Shown: piece after piece, positions 1-5,876 of the stretch
Position numbering within the stretch: the first letter of the stretch is position 1
Layout of the letters: each line of letters begins with the position of its first letter
Source of the DNA: Actinomycetota bacterium
GTDB taxonomy: Bacteria; Actinomycetota; Actinomycetes; Nanopelagicales; Nanopelagicaceae
Reading direction: 5' to 3'
DNA length: 5,876 nt
Assembly: GCA_009705235.1 (NCBI GenBank)
Contig: WLCR01000071.1
Coordinates: forward strand, 1-5,876
Notes under the pieces: model-generated
The model's input: only the letters and a program-made list of their open reading frames with translations
Told to the model about the DNA's origin: nothing
The model's database searches: none
Program-made: the position numbers and the translations under genes

Positions 1-1859
1 ACTTCGCCAATCACACGTGGAGGGCGGGGTTTAGTTAATGCACGGTTACTTTTTGGCCCAGTCAAAATCATTCCGTTTGCAGATTCACCTGCTGGTAAAT
101 ATCCACATTCACGTAATACACGCATCGCATCCGTTGCATCCATATCGCAAATAACAACCTCGGGTGCAATCCGGCGAAGAGCTAAGATTTCAAGTTTCTT
201 ATCATTCATAATCTGGGAAATTAATGCAGTGTCTTCGCATCGGATAAATGAGGATGTATTACCAACACGTAACTTGCCATGCTTCTTTGCAACATCAGCA
301 ATTAAATACTCTAGGGGTTGTGGCATGGGTGTCTTAGATGTCTTTATCAAGAATGTCTTAATCTCATCACCGGTCTTGCCGTGATCCAATGCTCGCCGAA
401 TTGTGCTTTCAGTAAATCTATAAACTGTTGCACCACCACGACTTTCAATCTCGGCCATCATTGCAAGTGCTTGTGAAATTTCATGTTCTAGCGGCCCTGG
501 TGCGATTGCAGTGTTATCACTTTGAATCAAGATGTGATCAACCGTCTTGGGCAAATCTTCGTTGATAGAACTTAAGTCATCGCCATTAAGAAACTGAGCG
601 CCAAATTTTGATAGTGCACCTTGCCCTGTAATTCCGAGCCACTCGGCCTCACGAAGCGTCCATTCAGCAAGCTCATCCTGCAATGAAGAATTGCGACGCA
701 CTGGCGCGCGCCAGGTCAAGAGGTCTTTGAAGCTATTCCAATCAGGAGCGATCCCTTGGTTTTTCCGTAGTAGCTCCAGAGTTAAAGCACGTACACGTGC
801 AGCATTTACTCGATCTAGTTCAGGGCCGAGGGCGGCAACATTCTTTGCTTCAACCCGACCAACTAACCCGCTAACACGGGAAGTGATTAACCATTGTGAT
901 GCCAACATCTGCCAGCGATCTGCGGGTGTTTGCATCAACCAAATATCAAATTTGTTGCTTGGCAAAATTCGGTCATCAGCATCAAAACTAATTAAGGATG
1001 CAAGATATGCAAGTTCTGCTACAAATGCTGTACAAGATTCATCGACACCTAAGTGGGTTGAAACAATTTTAAGATCACGAACTCCTAATCCGCCGGCTCT
1101 TAATGCATCGGCTGGTTCGTCGGCCCAAAAATTGAGAAGCTCTTCTACCCAGCGCAAGACTGTTGAAACATTTGCGATTGCGGCAAGGTTGACTTGGCTT
1201 TCATTTCGTTTTGCACCAATTAAAGCTGGTTGCTGAATGAATTGTTCTTTATGAATTTTTCCTCCACGCAGAGCAATCCCTACTTCGCGAGGCAGGATCA
1301 CAGTTCTTTGATCAAGTGGAACTAAAAATTTCTTTTCAAGCAACCAAGTAACCCCGGGTCCAGGATTTTTAATGTCCCCAACACTTCCGCGCGGAGGCCC
1401 CCAGACCAATCGATCTAAAACTTTCTTAGCATCAGCTGGTGCATTATCTAAATCGCTAATTTTTAGCTTTGCCATCGAGGCTGGACCTAAGCCTGCAGGC
1501 TCTGTTCCAATTACATCGCGTAATTGTGTTGGCAAACGCATTCCATCATCGGATGGATAAACGAGACCAATTGTTACCAGATGTTCTAAAACAGTTTTTG
1601 CTGCCTTGTCTGTAAGAGCGACAACGCTTTTTTCTAAGAATGGTTCATTTACAGAGGCGGCCGCTTCTAATACTTGAAATTGCCATTGGTTAAGCGAATC
1701 AATTGCTCTGGCCAAGCTTGGTGCTGAACAGGCGCGCACGGCAAGTGAAGCGATATCTGGTGGTACGGGTGTTACTAAATCTGGACGAGCGGAAAATAAC
1801 TTCAAAAGGGCAGCATCATCAACGCTACGTAGGTAGTCGGAGAAAGAGCGCATTTCCAT
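1..1859 (-). CDS. Helicase-associated protein (Helicase_C_3 / XPB-Ssl2-like family), 3' end cut off by left edge
   Basis: The minus-strand frame is open from an ATG at 1857-1859 to the window edge, giving 619 residues without a stop. A second in-frame ATG two codons later (1851-1853) is also possible. The C-terminal part, about residues 440-560, has the pattern I associate with the actinobacterial Helicase_C_3 family: ILIQSDNTAIAPGPL (443-457), ESRGGATVYRFTEST (472-486), TPMPQPLEYLIADV (510-523), then HGKLRVG. The N-terminal 100 residues look like a helical, winged-helix-type region (LNQWQFQVLEAA near 56-67). No Walker A or DEAD/DEAH motif is visible, so this is not itself a helicase motor. 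In mycobacteria the homologue (Rv0862c, from memory about 750 residues) lies directly upstream of the XPB-type repair helicase gene. A DNA-repair or DNA-binding partner role is therefore inferred, with an XPB gene predicted beyond the left edge. Family placement is fairly secure; function is not established. Confidence 0.85.
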   Translation of the reverse strand, partial: MEMRSFSDYLRSVDDAALLKLFSARPDLVTPVPPDIASLAVRACSAPSLARAIDSLNQWQFQVLEAAASVNEPFLEKSVVALTDKAAKTVLEHLVTIGLVYPSDDGMRLPTQLRDVIGTEPAGLGPASMAKLKISDLDNAPADAKKVLDRLVWGPPRGSVGDIKNPGPGVTWLLEKKFLVPLDQRTVILPREVGIALRGGKIHKEQFIQQPALIGAKRNESQVNLAAIANVSTVLRWVEELLNFWADEPADALRAGGLGVRDLKIVSTHLGVDESCTAFVAELAYLASLISFDADDRILPSNKFDIWLMQTPADRWQMLASQWLITSRVSGLVGRVEAKNVAALGPELDRVNAARVRALTLELLRKNQGIAPDWNSFKDLLTWRAPVRRNSSLQDELAEWTLREAEWLGITGQGALSKFGAQFLNGDDLSSINEDLPKTVDHILIQSDNTAIAPGPLEHEISQALAMMAEIESRGGATVYRFTESTIRRALDHGKTGDEIKTFLIKTSKTPMPQPLEYLIADVAKKHGKLRVGNTSSFIRCEDTALISQIMNDKKLEILALRRIAPEVVICDMDATDAMRVLRECGYLPAGESANGMILTGPKSNRALTKPRPPRVIGE

Positions 1860-1899
1860 AACTTGCCTACATTACTGGCATATCGGATGTTCTTGTTAA
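1860..1899 (-). other. Short intergenic gap between HAD gene and helicase-associated gene
   Basis: These 40 bases separate two co-directional minus-strand genes. On the minus strand an AGG lies seven bases before the downstream ATG and could serve as a weak ribosome binding site. A TAATGT hexamer (plus positions 1869-1874), nine bases before the ATG, fits an actinobacterial -10 pattern (TANNNT) and could give the downstream gene its own promoter. Neither is strong. There is no convincing terminator: the only dyad is a four-base TGCC/GGCA pair with a nine-base loop and no T run, so read-through from the HAD gene is plausible. Confidence 0.4.
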
Positions 1900-2667
1900 T
1901 TACCCATTGCGTTTGCGGGGGGTTAACCAGGTGCCAAGCGCGGCAAGTCGAACCACAATCGGGGAGATTGCCCGACCAACAAACCGTGCACGACGGAAAT
2001 CATGGATTGGCCAACCTTCAGCCATCGCACGTAAACCTAACAGTGCGTCTGGATTAATTGCTGATGGATGACCAACACATTGCAATAAAGGTAGGTCATT
2101 GTTGCTATCTGAAAATGCTAGACAATTTTCTAAATCAAATCCTTTTTCAATCGCTAATTGACGGACGGCAATTGCTTTTTCTTTTCCGTGCAATAACGGT
2201 CCATTCATCTGACCTGTGTAAAGACCATCTTTAATTTCTGCACGACTTCCAAGTGCGCCAGTTAATCCCAATCTCTTAGCAATTAAAGTTGCCATATCTT
2301 CTGGTGCAGCAGTCACCAAGTAAACCTCAACGCCTTCTTGGTAAAGTTTTTGTGCAATATCAATTGTTCCCTGCCACATAGCGGGTGATACATATTCATC
2401 ATAAATTTCTTGAGCAATTGCTTCGATGTCTTTGACATTATGCCCACCAATAAAATCTGTAGCTGCATCTTGAAAACGTTGGATCTCTTCCTTGTTTTCT
2501 TTTCCTGTTAAGCGAAATCTCAGGTTTGCTAAGACAAAACGCGAAATATCCTTCTTGGTGAAGTAACCACGCTGATACATGCCGCGACCCAAGAAATAAA
2601 TGGTTGAGCCACGAATAAGCGTGTTATCGACATCAAAGAAGGCAGCTCTTTTGCCCGTGAGTGCCAT
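1900..2667 (-). CDS. HAD-IB family hydrolase (phosphoserine phosphatase-like)
   Basis: This is a complete 255-residue protein of the haloacid dehalogenase superfamily, subfamily IB, which hydrolyses phosphate monoesters through an aspartyl-phosphate. Motif I is FFDVDNTLIRG, with nucleophile D12 and acid/base D14. Motif II is LVTAAPE with T119. The motif III lysine is probably K162 or K164 in HGKEKA. Motif IV is AFSDSNNDLPLL, with D187 and D191 binding magnesium. The helical cap between residues about 20 and 100 is typical of C1-capped members related to SerB and CicA. The last 30 residues are basic and hydrophobic (RARFVGRAISPIVVRLAALG), which may be an amphipathic membrane-contacting tail. 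The substrate cannot be read from sequence. Phosphoserine is possible, but such genes usually carry the generic HAD-IB label. The ATG at 2665-2667 lies 11 codons before motif I, as is usual. It is divergent from the plus-strand operon and likely transcribed from a leaderless promoter. Confidence 0.92.
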   Translation of the reverse strand: MALTGKRAAFFDVDNTLIRGSTIYFLGRGMYQRGYFTKKDISRFVLANLRFRLTGKENKEEIQRFQDAATDFIGGHNVKDIEAIAQEIYDEYVSPAMWQGTIDIAQKLYQEGVEVYLVTAAPEDMATLIAKRLGLTGALGSRAEIKDGLYTGQMNGPLLHGKEKAIAVRQLAIEKGFDLENCLAFSDSNNDLPLLQCVGHPSAINPDALLGLRAMAEGWPIHDFRRARFVGRAISPIVVRLAALGTWLTPRKRNG

Positions 2668-2673
2668 GTCACT

Positions 2674-2679
2674 ACCTTA
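2674..2679 (-). promoter_or_regulatory. Putative -10 element of a leaderless promoter for the HAD gene
   Basis: Read on the minus strand this is TAAGGT, matching the actinobacterial -10 pattern TANNNT. It ends six bases before the HAD start codon, which would place the transcription start at or next to the A of ATG. There is no Shine-Dalgarno sequence before this ATG, in keeping with a leaderless mRNA. No good -35 hexamer is visible 16-18 bases upstream. Confidence 0.5.
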
Positions 2680-2683
2680 CCGA

Positions 2684-2711
2684 TAGACGGGGATTCGGGA
2701 CGCTTTATGCT
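2684..2711 (+). promoter_or_regulatory. Putative leaderless promoter for the histidine phosphatase / cytochrome c maturation operon
   Basis: A -35-like TAGACG (2684-2689, four of six matches to TTGACA) is followed after 16 bases by TATGCT (2706-2711, matching TANNNT and four of six of TATAAT). The hexamer ends six bases before the ATG at 2718, so transcription would begin at or beside the start codon. No Shine-Dalgarno sequence lies upstream of that ATG, which supports leaderless translation. The whole operon has no other obvious promoter, because every later start lies inside the preceding gene. Confidence 0.5.
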
Positions 2712-2717
2712 TTGCCA

Positions 2718-3341
2718 ATGAGTTCAACTGTTCATGTAGTCCGTCACGGAGAAGTCCATAATCCAGACAAAATTTTGTACGGTCGCCAACCTGGTTGGCG
2801 ATTATCTGATCGTGGGCAAGAGATGGCACGCACAATTGGTGATTGGTCAAAGACTGTTGATCTTGGCGCTCTTCATGTGTCACCCCTGCAACGTGCACAA
2901 GAAACTGCTGCACCCATTGCCGCGGCCCACAATATTTCTATTACAACTGATGAACGATTAATTGAAGCTGCAAATATTTTTGAAGGAAAGCCTTTTGGAG
3001 TAGGTGATGGAGTTTTGCGTCATCCCGCGGCATGGAAGCACTTATGGAATCCATGGAAACCATCGTGGGGCGAGCCATACGAACAACAAATCAATCGCAT
3101 GCTTGCAGCAATCTTTGCCGCTCGCGATGCAGCTAATGGCAAAGATGCAATTTGTGTATCGCATCAGTTGCCGATCTGGATTTTACGAAGCGCAATTGAA
3201 AACCGTCGTCTATTGCATGATCCTCGGAAACGCGAGTGCTCACTTGCATCCGTTACCAGTGTTCACTTTGATGACGAGGGATTTATCTCTGGACTCACTT
3301 ATTCTGAACCAGCGCGACACTTGTTGCCTGAAAAAAAGTGA
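2718..3341 (+). CDS. Histidine phosphatase family protein (phosphoglycerate mutase-like)
   Basis: This 207-residue protein belongs to the histidine phosphatase (branch 1) superfamily, whose members pass a phosphate through a catalytic histidine. The signature VVRHGEVHN puts R9 and the phospho-accepting H10 at the usual N-terminal position. SPLQRAQET holds the phosphate-binding R59, LIEAANIFEG supplies the acidic residue (E83), and CVSHQLPIW gives the second catalytic histidine, H149. It is a little short for a glycolytic phosphoglycerate mutase (about 230-250), so a phosphatase is more likely; the substrate is unknown. I chose the ATG at 2718 because it places the RHG motif at residue 9 and follows a leaderless -10 element. 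A GTG at 2661 would overlap the divergent HAD start and add a non-conserved leader. It heads a cytochrome c maturation operon, and the same adjacency is known in mycobacteria (Rv0525), but its part in that pathway is unclear. Its stop overlaps the next start (TGATG). Confidence 0.9.
   Translation: MSSTVHVVRHGEVHNPDKILYGRQPGWRLSDRGQEMARTIGDWSKTVDLGALHVSPLQRAQETAAPIAAAHNISITTDERLIEAANIFEGKPFGVGDGVLRHPAAWKHLWNPWKPSWGEPYEQQINRMLAAIFAARDAANGKDAICVSHQLPIWILRSAIENRRLLHDPRKRECSLASVTSVHFDDEGFISGLTYSEPARHLLPEKK
2783..2801. repeat. Perfect 19-base inverted repeat inside the histidine phosphatase gene
   Basis: TCGCCAAC (2783-2790) is mirrored exactly by GTTGGCGA (2794-2801), with CTG between them. The dyad is in fact perfect over nine bases each side of the central T at 2792. 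It falls in codons for residues GRQPGWR, 66-84 bases after the start codon. In RNA it would form an eight-base-pair stem with a three-base loop, GC-rich against AT-rich surroundings. No T run follows, so it is not an intrinsic terminator. It could be a chance product of the coding sequence. Confidence 0.6.
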
Positions 3342-3877
3342 TGAAGAGACTTGCACTTCTGATTGCATTGGCAATTGCACTTACCGGGTGCGGTGGAGGT
3401 GGATCATCTTCAGCAGAAGAAAGTTTTGTTTCTGGTGATGGAGCCACAACATTTATACAGATTGCAGATAGAAAGATTGCTCCAGCAATCACTGGACTAA
3501 CTCTGTCTGGGACAAATTACACGTATACAAAAGATAAGGTTGCAGTGGTTAACGTATGGGCGTCATGGTGTTCACCATGTCGGGCTGAAGCGCCGATACT
3601 TGTTTCTCTAGCAAACAAATATACAAATGTTGCATTCATCGGGATATTAACCCGCGATAACCCGGCAAATGCCGAAGCATTTGAACGTAGATTTAAGGTC
3701 CCTTATCCAACAGTCATTGATGATTCGATTTTGATTGGCTTTAAGGGCTCATTGCCGGCAAATGCCATTCCATCGACGGTAATTCTGGATAAGAATGGCC
3801 GGGTGGCTGCACGTATTTCAGGCGTAGTTACTGTGGCTTCATTGACCCAACTAATTGAACGGGTGAGCGCCGAATGA
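3341..3877 (+). CDS. TlpA/ResA-like thioredoxin-fold lipoprotein
   Basis: This 178-residue exported thiol-disulfide oxidoreductase begins with a lipoprotein signal peptide: M-K-R, then a hydrophobic stretch and the lipobox LTGC, so C17 should be lipidated and anchor the protein outside the membrane. A Gly/Ser-rich linker follows. The thioredoxin domain spans about residues 40-178, with active site WASWCSPCR (C77 and C80) and the cis-proline loop AIPSTVILD (P144). In System II cytochrome c maturation such proteins receive electrons from CcdA and reduce the CXXCH cysteines of apocytochromes before haem attachment. I chose ATG 3341, which overlaps the upstream stop by one base. A GTG directly before it (3338) would add only one residue. 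No Shine-Dalgarno is seen (an A run precedes the start), so translation probably depends on coupling to the upstream gene. The stop overlaps ccdA by four bases. The domain call is firm; the ResA-like role rests on context. Confidence 0.92.
   Translation: MKRLALLIALAIALTGCGGGGSSSAEESFVSGDGATTFIQIADRKIAPAITGLTLSGTNYTYTKDKVAVVNVWASWCSPCRAEAPILVSLANKYTNVAFIGILTRDNPANAEAFERRFKVPYPTVIDDSILIGFKGSLPANAIPSTVILDKNGRVAARISGVVTVASLTQLIERVSAE
3862..3866 (+). promoter_or_regulatory. Ribosome binding site for ccdA
   Basis: GGTGA, complementary to part of the 16S rRNA 3' tail (AAGGAGGTGATC sense), lies seven bases before the ccdA ATG at 3874. It sits inside the last codons of the thioredoxin lipoprotein gene and, with the ATGA overlap, supports this start. 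Confidence 0.45.
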
Positions 3878-4599
3878 AAGAGTTTTTTGTAGAGCAAATC
3901 TTTTCAGGTGTTCTAGTTGCAGCTTTCCCATTTGCATTTATCGCAGGACTTATTTCATTTCTATCACCATGTGTTTTGCCATTGGTCCCTGGCTATCTTT
4001 CATTTGCAGCTGGATTTTCAGTAAGTCGTGGCAGGGTTTTCTTAGGTTCTATTCTTTTTGTTCTAGGTTTTAGCGCCGTTTTTGTCTCCTATGGTGCGCT
4101 GTTTGGTGGATTAGGAAATCAGCTATCTTCCAACGAAGAAATCATTTCCAGAATTCTGGGCCTTGTCACAATTTTCTTAGGGTTTATCTTCTACGGACGT
4201 TTTCCTTTTTCTCCAACAATTAGACCAAAGATGCGAACAACCGGGGGATTGCTAGGTGCACCTTTACTTGGCGTGTTATTCGGTATTGGTTGGACACCTT
4301 GCATTGGACCGGCATTAGCAGCGGTGCAGACACTGGCATTTCAAGAATCTAGTGCAGTGCGAGGTGCAGTTCTATCTTTTGGTTATTGCATAGGGTTAGG
4401 ACTTCCTTTTATTCTTTCCGGTTTATCTCTAGATAAGTCTGCAAAGTTACGTTCACTTATTTATCGCCGCGGTGATGTCATTTCAAAAATTGGTGGAGTT
4501 TTCTTGATTGCAATCGGTGTTCTTCAAGTTCTTGGTTTCTGGGGACAGATACTAAATTCGATGCGTTCACTAATTTCAGATTTCATTCCGGTGATTTAA
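3874..4599 (+). CDS. ccdA: CcdA, cytochrome c biogenesis transmembrane thiol-disulfide transporter
   Basis: This 241-residue polytopic membrane protein of the DsbD/CcdA family has about six predicted membrane segments, roughly at residues 13-32, 56-80, 92-108, 125-150, 165-185 and 206-225. The two redox cysteines sit in the family's matching motifs SPCVLPLVPGYL (C33) and GWTPCIGPALAA (C143), which relay electrons from cytoplasmic thioredoxin to the outer face of the membrane. Length fits the family (Mycobacterium CcdA is about 259). The acceptor is presumably the thioredoxin lipoprotein encoded immediately upstream, whose gene it overlaps by four bases (ATGA). A further cysteine, C172, lies in a membrane segment near the conserved LGLPF and is probably not part of the redox pair. 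Its stop overlaps the resB start by one base. Identification is secure from the paired Cys-Pro motifs and the operon context. Confidence 0.96.
   Translation: MKEFFVEQIFSGVLVAAFPFAFIAGLISFLSPCVLPLVPGYLSFAAGFSVSRGRVFLGSILFVLGFSAVFVSYGALFGGLGNQLSSNEEIISRILGLVTIFLGFIFYGRFPFSPTIRPKMRTTGGLLGAPLLGVLFGIGWTPCIGPALAAVQTLAFQESSAVRGAVLSFGYCIGLGLPFILSGLSLDKSAKLRSLIYRRGDVISKIGGVFLIAIGVLQVLGFWGQILNSMRSLISDFIPVI
4590..4595 (+). promoter_or_regulatory. Ribosome binding site for resB
   Basis: GGTGAT matches the 3' part of the extended Shine-Dalgarno sequence AAGGAGGTGATC. It lies three bases before the ATG at 4599, which aligns the 16S tail as a normal AGGAGG about seven bases upstream would. It lies within the last codons of ccdA, supporting the overlapping start. 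Confidence 0.5.
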
Positions 4600-5876
4600 T
4601 GAGTCAGCAAACAGAGCTACCTGAGCTAGATAGTGTTGGTGTACTGCGTTTTGCATGGCGTCAGCTAACCAGCATGCGCACCGCACTTATTTTGCTTTTA
4701 ATGCTTGGGGTCGCATCTATTCCTGGTTCATTGTTTCCACAACGGACCCAAAATCCAATACAGGTCGGTCAGTACTTTAAAGATTCTCCAGAACTTGCCC
4801 GTTGGATGGATCGTTTCTATTTATTTGATGTCTACGGATCGCCCTGGTTTAGCGCTATTTACATCCTGTTATTCATTTCCCTCATTGGATGTGTATTGCC
4901 TCGGACAATTGAGCATTTTCATAGCGCACGTGCTTTACCACCAGCAACACCTAAAAATCTGTCACGAATGGAACATCATTCGGCGTGGGATACAAACGGA
5001 ACAGAATTAGCTGCAGCGCGTGCATGGTTTAAGTCAAAGCGCTTTAGGGTCTTAGAAAAAGACGGATCTATATCTGCCGAAAAGGGTTTTATGCGCGAAA
5101 CTGGGAATCTTTTTTTCCATTTAGCATTAATTCTTGTTTTGATTGGAATAAGTCTTAGTTCGTTATTTGGTATGCGTGGCGAGGCAATCATTAATGTGGG
5201 TGAAAGATTTGTTAACACACCAACAAGTTATGACACCTTGACCTATGGAAAATTGTATAGAGATGCAGATCTCCCAGCGTTTATGCTGACTACAGATAAG
5301 TTTGATGCACAGTACAACCTCGAAACAAGTGCACCAGAGGATTACACATTAGAAGTCTCGGTTCTCGAGGAAAATTCATCAGTTGTAGAAAAGAAAATTA
5401 TTAAGGTCAATAGTCCGCTGACTATCGGAAACACTCGAATTTATTTGCAAGCCAATGGTTACTCACCGGTTATCACGGTTAGAGATTCCAAAGGCAATGT
5501 CGCATTCCAAGGCCCTGTTCCTTTCTTGCCACAAGATTCAAATCTTCGATCAATTGGTGCAATAAAAGTCCCGGATGCAGATCCGCAGATTGGATTTGTT
5601 GGATCTTTTGTTCCGACATATGTCCGTGATGCTAATGGCGGCGGTGCGCTCAGCGCTTTTCCCAAGGCTTTAGATCCACGTTTGTTGTTAGCTGCTTGGA
5701 CAGGTGATCTTGGATTGGACTCTGGCATTCCTCAATCGGTTTATAGAATAGATACGTCGAAGATGCTTCAGGTCGGCCTTAAGTCCCTAAAGCCAGGGGA
5801 AATTTTTGAATATCCAGGCGGATCAATCACATTTGAAGGTTATATCCAATGGGTTAACCTCAACTTCGTTGCAGAT
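4599..5876 (+). CDS. resB: ResB (CcsB) family cytochrome c biogenesis protein, C-terminus cut off by right edge
   Basis: The plus-strand frame is open from ATG 4599 to the last base, giving 426 residues; the family is usually about 530-550, so roughly 100 residues are missing. Membrane segments are visible at about 28-44 (ending in the family's IPGSLFPQR), 83-101 (ISLIGCVLPRT) and 170-191 (LFFHLALILVLIGIS, with H174). A large extracytoplasmic domain follows from about 195. It ends at the window edge in the conserved-looking ITFEGYIQWVNLNFV, and a fourth membrane segment is expected just after it. ResB works with CcsA (ResC) as the System II haem exporter and synthetase that attaches haem to reduced apocytochrome c outside the membrane. 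The start overlaps the ccdA stop (TAATG). A ccsA gene is predicted directly downstream of the edge. ResB-type topology, motifs and operon position agree, so identification is strong. Confidence 0.95.
   Translation, partial: MSQQTELPELDSVGVLRFAWRQLTSMRTALILLLMLGVASIPGSLFPQRTQNPIQVGQYFKDSPELARWMDRFYLFDVYGSPWFSAIYILLFISLIGCVLPRTIEHFHSARALPPATPKNLSRMEHHSAWDTNGTELAAARAWFKSKRFRVLEKDGSISAEKGFMRETGNLFFHLALILVLIGISLSSLFGMRGEAIINVGERFVNTPTSYDTLTYGKLYRDADLPAFMLTTDKFDAQYNLETSAPEDYTLEVSVLEENSSVVEKKIIKVNSPLTIGNTRIYLQANGYSPVITVRDSKGNVAFQGPVPFLPQDSNLRSIGAIKVPDADPQIGFVGSFVPTYVRDANGGGALSAFPKALDPRLLLAAWTGDLGLDSGIPQSVYRIDTSKMLQVGLKSLKPGEIFEYPGGSITFEGYIQWVNLNFVAD

Noticed and set aside
701..714. Perfect 14-base palindrome CTGGCGCGCGCCAG
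   Set aside because: It is GC-rich and eye-catching but lies inside a conserved coding region, and a 14-base palindrome is likely enough by chance in a window of this size. No second copy was noticed.
691..1236. 181-codon plus-strand reading frame
   Set aside because: It lies antisense to the helicase-associated gene, which has clear family motifs across this stretch. The translation is Ser/Arg/Thr-rich with no recognisable domain, as expected of a shadow frame.
1860..1899. Possible intrinsic terminator between the HAD and helicase-associated genes
   Set aside because: The only dyad is four base pairs with a nine-base loop and no adjacent T run.
1863..2057. Plus-strand frame spanning the gap between the two minus-strand genes
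   Set aside because: Most of it is antisense to the HAD C-terminus. It has no domain or recognisable start signal and is too short to support.
2661..2717. GTG at 2661 as an upstream start for the histidine phosphatase
   Set aside because: It would overlap the divergent HAD start codon and the putative promoters and add 19 residues not typical of the family. The ATG at 2718 places the RHG motif normally.
3004..3438. 144-codon plus-strand frame overlapping the phosphatase and thioredoxin genes
   Set aside because: It runs in another frame across two well-supported genes and lacks any recognisable motif.
4387..4389. Extra cysteine C172 in CcdA as a third redox centre
   Set aside because: It lies in a membrane segment outside the two Cys-Pro motifs that form the family's redox pair, and nothing nearby suggests it takes part.
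4705..5010. 101-codon plus-strand frame inside the ResB region
   Set aside because: The ResB frame through the same bases carries the family's membrane segments and motifs and is open to the window edge, so this is an out-of-frame shadow.

Overview
The window looks like ordinary chromosomal DNA from an aerobic actinobacterium of unusually low GC (by eye somewhat below 50%) with tightly packed genes. It resembles the streamlined freshwater planktonic lineage (acI / Nanopelagicales type), but that placement is inferred from gene order and base composition, not from a marker gene. No mobile element, CRISPR array, tRNA or rRNA was found. Both ends of the window cut through genes.

Left half (minus strand): a gene for a motor-less, helicase-associated protein (Helicase_C_3 / XPB-Ssl2-like family) runs off the left edge. 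Forty bases upstream of it in transcription order lies a complete HAD-IB family phosphatase gene. The two are co-directional and may be co-transcribed.

Centre (2668-2717): a 50-base divergent intergenic region separates the HAD gene from the plus-strand operon. On each strand a TANNNT -10-like hexamer ends exactly six bases before the start ATG, and neither start has a Shine-Dalgarno sequence. This is the arrangement expected for two leaderless transcripts.

Right half (plus strand, 2718 to the right edge): four genes overlap head to tail. They encode a histidine phosphatase (phosphoglycerate mutase-like), a TlpA/ResA-like thioredoxin lipoprotein, CcdA, and ResB (cut by the right edge). The last three form the System II cytochrome c maturation pathway. 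CcdA carries reducing equivalents across the membrane, the thioredoxin lipoprotein uses them to reduce the CXXCH cysteines of apocytochrome c, and ResB, with a CcsA partner expected just beyond the edge, delivers and attaches haem. From memory, the same order occurs in Mycobacterium tuberculosis (Rv0525-Rv0529).

No new biological system is evident. The points most worth checking are the symmetric leaderless promoters, the conserved but unexplained placement of the histidine phosphatase at the head of a cytochrome c operon, and a perfect 19-base inverted repeat early in that phosphatase gene.
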